A stretch of DNA of 64,000 nt, taken from assembly GCA_946902875.1 (NCBI GenBank), contig OX336355.1:11875347-11939346 (forward strand). Reading direction: 5' to 3'. The notes beneath the pieces were generated by a model, which was not told where the DNA came from, did no database searches, and saw only the letters and a list, made by a program, of their open reading frames with translations. This stretch comes from Nematopogon swammerdamellus. Lineage: Eukaryota; Arthropoda; Insecta; Lepidoptera; Adelidae. Numbering within the stretch: the stretch's first letter is position 1; every line of letters begins with the position of its first letter. Shown piece by piece: positions 18,960 through 29,584 of the stretch. The translations under genes were made by a program, and so were the position numbers.

Positions 18960-19300
18960 AGGGCACCGAGGCACCGAGTCTCATGCATTAAAATTAAATG
19001 TAAGATCTTATCAAACTGCTAGATTAAGATCTTATCAAACTGCTAGGTATGATCACACCGTTCAGATGAAATACCATTTATTTTTACCCGACTGCGCGAC
19101 GCAATTACCCGACTGCGCGACGCAAAGGAGGGTAATGTGTTTATCAGCCTATGTATGTATGTATGTTTGTTCCTTTGTGGCACTCTAGAGACCAAACGCG
19201 TGGGCCGATTTTGATGATTCTTACGTCAATCGATTTGTCTTAATCTTGCGAGTGTCACTAAAGACATGACAGTAAACAAAATCGTATCGATCATGAAACT
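18960..19300. repeat. Cluster of short tandem duplications and a repeat tail
   Basis: GGCACCGA doubled at 18961; a ~28-bp unit with AAGATCTTATCAAACTGCTA doubled at 19003-19047; ACCCGACTGCGCGACGCAA doubled at 19087-19123. Then GGAGGGTAATGTGTTTATC and GTGGGCCGATTTTGATGA, typical of a lepidopteran retroelement tail. Confidence 0.75.
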
Positions 19301-19466
19301 ATTTCAATGGTGTAGTTATTCAATATTACTTAACAGAGTTCTAGACTACTGGACTTGTTTTTTTCTTTTCAGTTTTTATTTAAAGTTCATTTTTTACGCA
19401 GTCGGGTTTTTTTTTTTTAAATTAAAATTTTTTTTAAAGCTTGAAATAAAAGTTAAATTACAAATC

Positions 19467-19735
19467 TAAAAAAACCCCTACCCTTAAAATGTCAAAAAGA
19501 ATTTGCGTTTACTTACTTAAAGGAGTCGGGGAACCGTTAAGTAATCATACATACATACATACACATAATACGCCGTATTCAGACAATCGGGGTAAGCAGA
19601 GTTGTTATGCTGCAAGTACTAAATAAATAAAATATAAAAACTCAGAGCTGCGCGTGAATAGCGGTCCCCCGACTCCTTTAAGTAAGTAAACGCAAATGAT
19701 TTTTGACTTTTTAAGGGGTTTTTTAAGATTATATA
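19467..19735. mobile_element. MITE with ~60-bp inverted repeats, carrying an S3 fragment
   Basis: Left CCCCTACCCTTAAAATGTC then TTTGCGTTTACTTACTTAAA; the right end has the complement. An S3 SINE fragment (GACAATCGGGGTAAGCAGAG, 19545-19620) lies between the arms. A single related arm is at 35555-35630. Confidence 0.7.
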
Positions 19736-19749
19736 ATACATTTTTTTAT

Positions 19750-20300
19750 TATAATAAAAAGATTATAGGAAAATGAAGATGATACCTACCAACTTTTATC
19801 GTTCTAGCTACCAACGATATGATATTTAGCTACGGCAAATTCATGCGAACAAATTCATGCATGCGTTAGCTTCACAATTAGTTTCTCACATCGAAGCGTG
19901 CATTGCGTGCAACCTTCCAGTGATAGTTTTGTTTGAACAATAAATTTAATGATCAATGATCATCTACAATGTACCTATTATCCTTATACGAATTAGGCCA
20001 TACACACCACGCTGTTCGGCGTTATCTAACTAATGTTATTGGCAATATAATAATATCATTTTAAATCAATGACCTCCTACTATATGAATAAATAAATTAC
20101 TAGAAATAAATCAAAATGCTACTAAACAAAACACTTACCTTTCTTCGTCTCTCGGCAATGAAAAAAAAGACAAGTTTTCATTTGTCTTTTGACTTTTGCA
20201 CCCGTCCACTGCACAATATTTACGTGATTTCGACATTTTCTAAATTCGAAAGCGCCACGCGCCCGGTCTGGCTGGATAGCGGCAGCCTACTGTTAATTGT
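19750..20300. other. Spacer, nothing firm
   Basis: AT-rich with no convincing gene or inverted repeat. Confidence 0.4.
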
Positions 20301-20304
20301 AGAT

Positions 20305-20400
20305 TAGCCGCTACGCCAAGCGGTAGGCATTTAACTCGCGACCTTGAGCGAGTGACGAAGGCCTGCCACCGCCTTCAACTCTAGGGTTCGATTTTTCTTT
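20305..20400 (+). mobile_element. tRNA-like SINE head
   Basis: CGCCAAGCGGTAGGC (A-box-like) and GGGTTCGATTTTTC (B-box-like). A second half rich in GACCTTGAGCGAG forms no closing acceptor stem. Not a functional tRNA. Confidence 0.45.
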
Positions 20401-20559
20401 TTTTTCTTTCATACATTTTTGAAGGCGGTTTTTATATTTTTTTTAAATAGTTTTTTATTTCACAGTTTTTTTAGTAATTTTTATTTGCTATTAATGTACT
20501 CGGCGGAATCGCTCGGCCTTCGGCCTCGCGATTCCCCCACGCTTTCCAATCCGATCTTG

Positions 20560-20715
20560 ACCAAAAAAAAAATGGGACCACCTTGGAGCTAGACTGAACC
20601 GAACACAAAAAGAATCATCGAAATCGGTTCACAATTGGGGAAGATATTGCTGAACATACATAAAAAGAAATACATACAGCCGAACATAGAACCTCCTCCT
20701 TTTTTGAAGTCGGTT
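20560..20715 (+). mobile_element. Retroelement tail ending GAAGTCGGTTAAAAA
   Basis: AAATCGGTTCACAATTGGGG then ACATACAGCCGAACATAGAA and CCTCCTCCTTTTTTGAAGTC. The same end appears, fused to a G repeat, at 34505-34600. Confidence 0.55.
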
Positions 20716-20958
20716 AAAAACACAAAAACGATCATCTGGGATAACGCACATTAAGCAAAAATCAAATATAAATGACGAATAAAACGTAAAATGTCTCTCT
20801 AGCATAAGTATTATCTAATCTTCTTTCCGTATTAGGTACCTAGGTATACCGCTTATAACGAGAACACCTCAAAGAGTCGCTGGTTAGCTAAAAAAAGTCT
20901 GCATCTTTGGTCTGCACTAAATAAATGCACCAATTAACACGTTTACATCATCCATCAT

Positions 20959-21333
20959 GTCAGCCTCGGTAGCTCAGTGGTGCGGTCGGTCGACTCTTGT
21001 ACAACGCTGAGCGTGGTCAGTACTTAGATGGGTGACCGCCCGACCGTTGGAGGCTGACCGTGGTTCGGATTCCACGTTAAACTGTAGGTCCCTTTTCTTC
21101 TTACCTTACTAGATGGTAGGGTTTATCCCTCCCGGGTTGGTACTACCGCACTGAATGGAACGTCGGTCGAAACAGCTATGTAAATAGTTCGTGTTTCCGT
21201 CCAGTTCAGTGTAGCCGACATGCAATGAAGGGAAGCACTGACATGGCACCTAGTTCACCCGGTGTTATGGGCGGACATCACGGATGTTGTAGGTGATGCA
21301 ATCAACCGTGTCAGTTACCATTAAAAAACCGGC
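20959..21333 (+). mobile_element. S1 SINE with head a, full length
   Basis: Head: TCGGTAGCTCAGTGGTGCGG (A-box-like), GGTCAGTACTTAGATGGGTG followed by ACCGCC (as in 5S rRNA), then GTGGTTCGGATTCCACG (B-box-like). Body continues CTTACTAGATGGTAGGG, CACCGCACTGAATGG-type, CAGTTCAGTGTAGCCG and GGTGTTATGGGCGGACATC, ending GTGTCAGTTACCATT and an A tail at 21328. Best reference copy in the window. Confidence 0.88.
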
Positions 21334-22540
21334 CAAGTGCAAGTCGGACTAGCGCACTGAGGTTTCCGCACCACAAAAAAAAAACAGTGAAAAAAAAACA
21401 CGTTTCTTGTATACCCCTAGGGAACCCCCCTTAAATTAAATTTTTTTCTATTTTTTATTATTTGTTGTTATATCCGCTATAATATAATAACACAATATTC
21501 TGGGTCTGGGTCCGTGCTCCACCTAGGTTCTCCACCTGGGTGGAGCATGGGATACTTACAATTTATACCATATACCATGCTCCAACTGATAATATTATTG
21601 TACAGTCCATGACTTTATTCGCCAATTCCTTATTCGCCAACTCCTGATTTGCCTATTCCTTACTGACCTACAGCTGTATAGTACAGTATAATACAACCAA
21701 TAAAATAACAAGGTAACTTGATTATATTGTTTATTTTGAAAAGAAATTAAATTCAGATTCCGCAAATAAAAAAAAATACAACAATTATAAAATATATATT
21801 ATATAAATAATATAGGCCAGGATTAACAAACATTAACAAACATGAAGTCACCAAAGTACCAGGGAAGCAGAAATTTAAAGAAGGTTTCCTTAATTTTATA
21901 TAAGTTAATCGCTGAGAGGGAAAGAAAAAAAGGGAGATAATCCTGGCCTCTCCCTGGCCTTGGACATCCTTGGATGAATGAATAAATCCTGGCACCTATT
22001 ATTGAATACCACGAATACGCGTTTTCGAATAGGTTTCCGTATAAGTTAATCGCTATTATTATTATAATAGCGATTAACTTTTATAAAATTATGGAAACCT
22101 CCTTTAAATTTCTGCTGCCCTGGTACTTTAGAACCGTTCCCAGTTTATTATGATTTTTTTATTGACGATGAAAGAGAACGGTGAAGGGCGCATAATATTT
22201 ATGTCACATGTAACATGTTAAGGTATAATATTATTACCTCTCTTAGAAATCAATGTTTGATTTATAGTTTTCCCCGTGGACCCACTAAATTACACTCTTG
22301 CACACGACTGTACTTAATGGTAGTTGGAGCATGGACATAGCATATAAAATCTAAGTATCCCATGCTCCACCCAGGTGGAGAACCTAGGTGGAGCACGGAC
22401 CCAGACCCAATATTCTGTGAAAATTTCAACGGGGTACCTATTACGGTTCAAGAGATACAGCCCTCGCTCGGACAGACGGACGGACGGACGGACAGACAGA
22501 CAGACAGACGGCGTAGGCTTAGTGTTTAGTCTTCGCATGT
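21334..22540 (+). mobile_element. G-family repeat split by a 905-bp insertion
   Basis: Left part 21334-21502 from CCGGCCAAGTGCAAGTCGG to CAATATTCTG; right part 22408-22540 resumes CAATATTCTGTGAAAATTTC and runs through (GGAC)n to GGCGTAGGCTTAG. The duplicated CAATATTCTG is the target site of the inserted element. Confidence 0.9.
21503..22407. mobile_element. Long-TIR DNA transposon remnant (905 bp, Mutator- or hAT-like)
   Basis: Ends are 57-bp inverted repeats starting GGTCTGGGTCCGTGCTCC; the first 49 bp are identical. Flanked by an 8-10 bp duplication (CAATATTCTG, 21493-21502 and 22408-22417; the exact border is ambiguous by two bases). Inside, AAAGTACCAGGGAAGCAGAA (about 21855) and its near-complement (about 22130) form a second, inner foldback. 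No transposase frame seen. Confidence 0.88.
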
Positions 22541-22677
22541 TTAGTTTTATTTGTTAGATGTATCATTGTTTCTTTGTTACTAGCCACAATAAATCATTCT
22601 CTATTTAGCTTGTTTTCGTTCATCGACAAGGAAATCTCAGGTCTCATGGGTGGAAGGAGTATCGATGCATTGTTTAT

Positions 22678-22995
22678 AGGTGATGTAGCCAACCGTGTCA
22701 GTCAGTCAGTCAGCGTGTAAGCGTCCACTACTGGACATACGCCTCTCCAATTTTCCTCCAGTCCTCCCGACCTTCAGCGGTACGGAACCACTGCTTTCCG
22801 CCGACGTACTTGATGTCGTCGTCCCACCTGGCGGGTGGTCTTCCCACACTCCGTTTTCCTGTCCACGGCCGCCAGTGTGGGACACGGTTACTCCAACGGT
22901 CGTCGTCTCTTCGGCTGACGTGCCCAGCCCATTGCCACTTGAGCTTAGCCACCCGGTATCCAATATCGACTACCGTGTCAGTTTCCATAAAAAAA
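22678..22995 (+). mobile_element. S1 SINE 3' end interrupted by an RTE fragment
   Basis: 22678-22701 reads AGGTGATGTAGCCAACCGTG then TCAG, and 22972-22995 reads ACCGTGTCAGTTTCCAT plus A8. ACCGTGTCAG is present on both sides (22692-22701, 22972-22981), a 10-bp target duplication. Confidence 0.85.
22702..22971 (-). pseudogene. RTE-clade reverse transcriptase, C-terminal fragment
   Basis: Minus strand reads KLKWQWAGHVSRRDDDRW, then TGKRSVGRPPARWDDDI, and RTAEGREDWRKIGEAYVQ followed by a stop and a (TGAC)n tail. These are the well-conserved last ~85 residues of lepidopteran RTE-clade ORF proteins. The polymerase and endonuclease domains are missing because of 5' truncation. Confidence 0.9.
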
Positions 22996-23038
22996 ATCTC
23001 GTTTTTGTATCATTATCAGTTAGCATGTTTTTAGTCGA

Positions 23039-23058
23039 TTAGGGTTAGGTTAGGTTAG
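23039..23058 (+). repeat. Short TTAGG telomere-type repeat
   Basis: TTAGGGTTAGGTTAGGTTAG, three to four units of the insect telomere motif. Far too short for a telomere. Confidence 0.6.
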
Positions 23059-23559
23059 TTTTATACTTAACTTGATTTAATAATTGCACATAAAAATAAC
23101 TATTTCAATTGTAAGCGCTTTGAACCGCACTCCTTATAACTAAATATATTGTATCTGTATTGTCTCATAAAATATTGAGATATTTCGGTAAAGATAAACG
23201 CAAAGGAAATACTGTTATAAGTAACAAATTTTTGTATTATAAATTTATAAACGATACCTTACAGATGCGAACCTAAACAGTAATCCACAAACTCGTCACT
23301 AATTGCATGTTTATAGGATTATTTGTTTGTTTTCTAAAATATGGGTGAATAATAAATCTTCTTTTTTTTCTTTCTTCCAAAACCCGCAAATCGTAAATAA
23401 AACATGCCTCAATTCAGTTGATCTTTCACCGACATGACGCGAAACTAATTGCATGTTTCTAATAAATAACTTCACCACCGCTATAATAAAATGCCCTTTC
23501 ATTTATTTTAGAATAATAGCCCAGCATGCCTATACCATAATTCTCTGAAGAGTATTGTT

Positions 23560-24107
23560 CATTCTTTCTAACTCACGTATGAATGCGTCATCTTTCTCTC
23601 TCGGGACGTGTAAGTAAAGGATCTAATATGCATTTGGTAGTCTTCCACGTCTTCATCTCTAATACATTAGTCATAAGGTTGAAAATTTATTATCTGGACG
23701 ACCAAGCTTGAAATTGCTTGGCTTGTAGAACCCTGTCGCAGTTACAAATCTATGAAACTTCACCGGAACGTGTGTATTATAATCTCACAACTAGAATTAC
23801 ATGGTTCTAAGTGTTTTTCAGGATTTACGGGAAAACTGTGCTTGCACAAAAAAAGTTATTTAGCGCACAGAATAGTACACAATTTTGTACAAAATTTGAC
23901 ACCACTCCCAGCTCTGAGAGTGTAAGTACTACTCCAGAGTGAACCTGGAGTAGCTAATTTCATTTTGATATTACGGCTAAACTATAGCTGCACAGAATTT
24001 TTTTTCAATTGCACAGAAAAGTACAAAATGAGTACAAAATTTTAAGACCACTTTCAACTAATTATCATGTTAATCTACTCCAGGTTCACGGACGTTACGT
24101 TACGCAC
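23560..24107 (-). repeat. ~520-bp dispersed repeat, right member of an inverted pair
   Basis: Complement of 16340-16880 with only scattered differences, for example in the GAATGCGTCATC end. Separated from its partner by about 6.7 kb. Confidence 0.9.
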
Positions 24108-24659
24108 CCACACGTACGCACGACAATTTATATAACTTGAATTTTTACATGGGGATTGTATTTACTAACTGCAGTCTGTACCTACATTACACGCTGACCG
24201 ACGAGCTAGAACAAGATAATAATCTAGATTTGAACTTCCCCACTCTGTCAACTTTTTCTCACATGTCGGATTAATCCGGGAAGATCTTATCTCGGCGGTG
24301 AGTAGCGGGTTCTTGCTCCGGTTTATTATAACAAGGATTAATTACTTGCATTCGTTATACGTGGGGGCAGATATGTTTTTTTGCGAGTGTAACTTTGTTG
24401 CAGACAGATGGGAGGGTGTACGTTGGAAAATGGTGCATTGCATAGATGATAATGTTAGAAGATTTTTATTTACTGCCCAATGCCGCGCCGGTGTCTGAGG
24501 TGAAGGTTCAGAGAACGAAGGTGTTTTCTTACCTACATAATTTTCACACAATATCTCTAGGAATAAGCCATAGGCAATACCTACGATGATTTATGTGGCG
24601 CGGACGTATTGGTTAGGTTAGATAAGATGCAAACCAGGTTAGAGCTATTTTAATTAGTG

Positions 24660-25320
24660 TTAACACTTATATTCGGCAACTATTTACTATTCGGCCTATT
24701 CGGCTACTTTTTCACTATTCGGCCTAATATTGCATAGTAGCATTTTGGCCGAATATTCGGCGCGCCGAATACCTACCTACTTAAAGAAAAAATAAATAAG
24801 AAAGAATACATTTTATGACCAAAAATCACTCGTACAATGCAGCGAGTGTTTTAGGTCCGAAAGGCTCCGAAATGACCCCCCGCGGTCATTTCGGAGACAG
24901 TTTAAACGAGATGTTTTATATATTATAGTTTTTAGTTAATTGTCTATTTAGTACCTATTTTTGCTGTTGAATAAATAAACGCATCTCGCACAATCATATT
25001 CTTAAATCGTATTTTATGTGGTGGAGAAATGGAAGAGTAATCTACACAATGAACAGTAGCAATTTCTCAATTTCGTTCAATTGAACGACCAGTCAGGCTT
25101 CATTAACATTTAAAAAGTCGCAAAAATATGTTTTTATTTCTCGATTGAATTGACTGTATGATACATACAAATTCCAAAGGCATAAATAATAAACAATAGT
25201 TTCAAACATAATATTCAGGCCGAATAAATTGCCGAATATTCGTCCATTCGGCCGGACTTAATGCCGAATATTTGGTATTCGGTAGATGGCCGAGTAGAGG
25301 AAACAAACAGTCGAACGGGC
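24660..25320. repeat. ATTCGGC-rich repeat flanking a ~450-bp core
   Basis: CTATTCGGCCTATTCGGCTA and GGCCGAATATTCGGCGCG near 24700-24770; GCCGAATAAATTGCCGAATA and CCATTCGGCCGGAC near 25220-25290. The core between has nothing recognised. Confidence 0.65.
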
Positions 25321-27430
25321 GGGCAAGAGCATCCCTGAATCATGTTCAAACTATATTTTCTGTTATTTTCTCTAGGTATCAAAATCTTCTTCATACTTTT
25401 TACTTTCTTTATCCACCTTTTCCTACCTAAGTTCCAACAAGGTCGGAGACCCACTTATTCCCCTCAGTCGGTCTCGGTAGTTCGAGGAAGCGGTGAGAGG
25501 GCGGTGGGGCAGAGGAGGGGAAGGCGCATTATGATAATTCTTCGGTTTTTGCAGATCCCACTCGAGTGCCGAAGAAATGAATTTAATTTGATGTAATGAG
25601 CGCCTCGGCGGACGATCTTGGGCTTGATATTTGCGAATTTCTAACGGCGAAAACCTTCCAAGGATAATTATTTATTATTTATTGTATAATTTCATCCATA
25701 GGTACATATCCATACCTACTACACTTGAAAATATGTCAAAAATATCGCCAAATCTTTTTCAATGCGAAGGAGATCTGACGAACGCATTTTCTGTTTTGCA
25801 TTTTTGGTAGGTTTTCCATAGAATAAGTGATGTTTTATTCCAGCATATTGACGGACTATTCTAGGACTGTCCAGCTTGTAAATACGACGCTTGCAGACTC
25901 CCACAGAACATCGATCGACGGCCGTCTGCCTAGAACGCGCGCGAAGTGTTTCTTGCTCTGCGGTGACTCCACATTCAAAGATTTCCACACCCTAAGCCTG
26001 TGCCGTAACTGTACGACAAAAGACGGATTTTTAGAAACGATAGGTAGGTTCTCAAAAGCGCAATGTCTACAACAAAATGCTTGTTCAGATTATCTACGAC
26101 GAGTGTTGAGGAGATAGATTGAATGGTAGCAGGGAATGAGGGATACTAGTTTGTTACTCATGTCATGATGCTAAGGCTCGTATACATAAAAATTCTAGTC
26201 TTAGCTCGGCAAAAAATCAGCCTCAAGTCGTGATTGGGCATACATAGACAATGCTTGAGACTACACCAGGCCAGGCACACTTCGCACTTTAGGTATGAAG
26301 CTATAAGTACATCGGCGGACCCGGCTTGGCGGGCCAATTCAGTGAAAGGTGCCGCGTCAGAAGAGATAAAGTAACGCGATATAAAGAGAAGCGTTTGGTA
26401 GGTTCATATAATTTAGGCGAGCAGCGCTGTGCGAGCTGAATAAAATTGCACTTTATTGGTCGTAGCAAGAGTAGCTATTTATTTATGTGTCTTTGTCTGA
26501 TCCTACTGTACGTTAGCACTATTAATGTATTCTGTGAGTAGACCCACAACGTCTACTCACAATAATCACGGCTCAGCACAGCAGAGTCGAACCCTTGTCT
26601 AGAATATTACTTGACTTAGCAAAATTCTACGCCTCGAAGTAAACTTTGGGTTCCAAGTTCGCATCATTTGTCATTACAATACTAAATCAAGTCGTATGAT
26701 TGAAAAAAAAAAAATGGAACGCAGGCAGCAAGAAGACAACATTAATTGTCTATAAATTCGATTGAGTAGGCTCGCCCGAGTAAGACTGGAGAACGACTTC
26801 ACTGAGTTGAGTTTAAAAAGCAATTTGAGTACGATCTATGTATACGGGCCTAAGTGCGCCAAAGTTCTGCGAGACATTACGTGCGCAGTGTCAGCAAATA
26901 TCTGATGGCGTTCTGACGGTAAGCCCGCTCAATCGCCGGCTGACAGCGATAGCATCTCACTGATTGACGGTAAACTGGTCACGACGTCGCATAAATTGAT
27001 AAGAAGCGCCTCGTAGTGTAGGTAATGTGGGAGGCGCGGTCTCTACAGTGACGACGGCGGCGGCGGCAGGTGCAAAGTGCGCACGTTGTTTTGCACACTT
27101 TCTCAATTGCGGGTTCAAGCAAAGGATTAAAAATGTAAGAGTTGTAGATAATTATATAAATATTTACCCTGGAATTGAATTTTAGCATATTTCGCACCGC
27201 CGCCAATCAAATTCACCCACAATATTAGGTATGACCGGTATATAAATAGTGCCTTTAGACATTAAGTCCGCCTTTTTTATTTATGTGTGCTTTAAATATT
27301 GTATTGTGTTGTGTATATTTCGTAGAAAATTAGGTACTTAACATTTCTTTCTTTTTGTAGGGATAAATTCATTTTTATTTGTATGTTCCCAATATCACCA
27401 AGTCGTCGAGGAGGTAATGAATGAGACATT
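25321..27430. other. Repeat-poor spacer
   Basis: The longest stretch without a recognised repeat. An open frame at 25827-26117 (with CFLLCGDSTF and LCRNCTT) has two CxxC-like pairs but no recognised family. A CpG-rich patch with (GGC)n lies at 27000-27080. No gene called. Confidence 0.4.
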
Positions 27431-27469
27431 ATATAAATGTTGTTTCACAAAGACGATATTAGAAAAGGC

Positions 27470-27660
27470 CAAGTGCGAACGTTGTTCACCCACAGAGGGT
27501 TCCATATCCATCGCCATCTTGCACGCATAGTGAGTACACGCAGCGAACACGCGGTTGCACCTACCTGCCACGCGCGCCGCGCAGCGCTTGCAATCCGCTG
27601 CTATTTTAAGATACCTGTCGCCCACGCTCTGGCCATAAAAAAAAATATAAGAAAAATTTT
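27470..27660 (+). mobile_element. Possible diverged G-family head
   Basis: GGCCAAGTGCGAACGTTG and AGAGGGTTCCATATC resemble the G start. Remaining G landmarks are missing. Confidence 0.3.
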
Positions 27661-27874
27661 TTTTTAGAAATCTTAAGCAAGATGCCAAAGTCTTGTTATA
27701 AAAAATATATATTAAATAAAAACACAAAAAAGTATTAAAATATTTTTTTTATTTCCGCAAATAATAATACCTATAAAATTCACAGACACCTGACCGATTT
27801 TAAAACTTAGTTATGTGTGTACTCTGCTCTGCTATTACCCGTGGACTTACAGCCTCCGTCGCAGAATATCATAT

Positions 27875-28092
27875 TCTCAAAACGTCATACTCTCAAAGCA
27901 ACATAATCTCAATTCATCATATTCTCAAAACATCACACTCTCAAAGCAGCATAATCTCAAATCATCATATTCTCAAAACATCATACTCTGAAAGCAACAT
28001 AATCTCAAATCATCATACATATTCTCAAAACATCATAGGTACTCTCAAACCAACATAATCCCAAATCATCATATTCTCAAAACATCATATTC
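27875..28092. repeat. 48-bp higher-order minisatellite of 16-bp subunits
   Basis: Each 48-bp unit is three 16-mers: TCTCAAAACATCATAC, TCTCAAAGCAACATAA, TCTCAAATCATCATAT. About four and a half units with small insertions (for example CATA near 28018 and GGT near 28037). Confidence 0.92.
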
Positions 28093-28236
28093 GTGATTTA
28101 TCTATCACACTTTCTTATCTGTGTACGTAAATTTTATGGGTAAAACACACCTAGGTACATTTTATCATTATGAAGTCCATGTGGTCAAGTAATGTTCGAC
28201 TTTCCTCCCAGAGCAACTCAGACAACATAACATAAC

Positions 28237-28281
28237 CAAAGAGTTTGTATTACGGCGCAGCGATGTAATACACTCTCTTTG
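28237..28281. mobile_element. Mini-palindrome hAT-like MITE (45 bp)
   Basis: CAAAGAGTTTGTATTAC at the left and GTAATACACTCTCTTTG at the right. Same ends as the copies at 37565-37606 and 54558-54611. Flanking 8-mers (AACATAAC, AACTTAGT) no longer match. Confidence 0.65.
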
Positions 28282-28283
28282 AA

Positions 28284-28436
28284 CTTAGTTCCTTAGTTTT
28301 AGATAGTCATGTTTTAATAAATTTTCCGTCACAAAAGTGAAAGGATTGTTATGTTCAAACTTTGAACATAACAATCCTTTCACTTTTGTGACGGAAAATT
28401 TTATAAAACATGACTATCTAAAACTAAGGAACTAAG
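28284..28436. repeat. 153-bp near-perfect palindrome
   Basis: Arms of 76 bp (28284-28359, 28361-28436) around a single C, with a couple of mismatches (TTTTAATAAA versus TTTTATAAAA). The centre reads TGTTCAAACTTTGAACA. Starts three bases after the mini-MITE. Confidence 0.93.
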
Positions 28437-28918
28437 ACATTGATGTTAAACAGCTGTACGAAATAGTCGGGTGTTAAAGAAATTATTACATTAAATTAAT
28501 TCATTTTTGGGCACTTAGTTCTTAGGGTCAAACTTTAAATTCAATTTCGTCTCAATTTGGTTTTCAACTCAAAATAAAAAATCGTTGAACGAAATTAGAA
28601 TATGCCCACAATTTATTCCCCATTGGTCTTATATAACATAACACCTCTCATTGTGAAATAGGTACCAACGCGGCGGTATGGAGTTACTTAGTACTCGTAA
28701 TTATAGGATAGCAGTGTTTGCGGTCGTGTACAATATACAAGTAGATATAGGTAGGTACTGAGTAGATGAGTAATGTAATGAAATGAATATGGTGTATGCA
28801 AGGAAACTAGCCATATACAATACATTCTATAATCAACGTAAACGGTTTACACGGAGTTATGTAGTTATTTTTACGGGTAGAAATATGGGGCTTAGGTACG
28901 CATGCATTATGCAAAATG

Positions 28919-29075
28919 TGAAGGTTTCCAACGGTCGTCGTCTCTTCGGCTAACGTGCCCAGCCCACTGCCACTTGAGCTTAGCCAACCGGTGTCCAATA
29001 TCGACTAATTTGGTGTGTCGGCGGATTGCCTCGTTCCGTACCATATCACGTAGCGATATTCTCAGCATGACTCAG
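28919..29075 (-). pseudogene. RTE-clade reverse transcriptase fragment
   Basis: Minus strand reads MLRISLRDMVRNEAIRR, then HTKLVDIGHRLAKLKWQWAG and HVSRRDDDRW. It overlaps the region found at 22702-22971 but extends further toward the polymerase. Truncated at both ends. Confidence 0.85.
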
Positions 29076-29142
29076 AGGAGCTTTCCTATAATAAAATCCA
29101 ATATAAGCTCCTCCGATAACCACCGAAAGATATTATCTTTTC

Positions 29143-29456
29143 TTTTTTATGGTAACTGACACGGATGGCTACATGCAACATCCGTGATGTTAGCCCATAA
29201 CACCGGGTGAACTTGGTGTCACGTCAGTGCTTCCCTTCTGTCGTGCCGGCTACACTGAACTGGACGGAAAACACAAACTATTTACATAGCCGTTTCGACC
29301 GACCTTTCATTCAGTGCGGTGGTACCAACCCGGGCGGGTTAAACCCTTGCCACCTAGTAATATAAGAAGGGAGTCATATCCCTTAGCCGCCTTTTACGAC
29401 ATACACGGGGAGAGATGCAGTGGGGCTATTCTTTTATAGTACCGGCCCCACACGAT
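29143..29456 (-). mobile_element. S1 SINE with head b
   Basis: Minus strand: CCGTGTGGGGCCGG-type start (here ATCGTGTGGGGCCGG), GTATGTCGTAAAAGGCG, AATATAAG complement region, then S1 body, ending GTGTCAGTTACCAT plus A6. An 8-bp gap relative to other copies (GCTACATGCAACATCC). Confidence 0.85.
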
Positions 29457-29584
29457 ACGGACTTGTTACAATAAAACATAGACAAACAATCTATCGAGAA
29501 CATTGGCAGTGTGAAGAATAACGAAAAATAGTGTTCAGTAATGTTGAAAAAGCGGATTATAGAAAACTAACGAAAGTTTTCCGA

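Noticed and set aside
20959..21075. A functional tRNA or 5S rRNA gene.
   Set aside because: Promoter-like boxes are present, but no acceptor stem closes and the 5S-like part is only about 30 bp; the sequence is the head of a repeated SINE.
22728..22988. Host gene encoding a WRPWTGKRSVGRPP protein.
   Set aside because: It is the conserved C-terminus of an RTE-clade retrotransposon with its simple tail.
23039..23058. Telomere or subtelomere.
   Set aside because: Only three to four imperfect TTAGG units with unique sequence on both sides.
25827..26117. Zinc-finger-like gene suggested by CFLLCGDSTF and LCRNC.
   Set aside because: Only two CxxC-like pairs with non-canonical spacing, no flanking exons and no recognised family.
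27875..28092. CRISPR-like array.
   Set aside because: Units are contiguous without unique spacers, in a eukaryotic genome.
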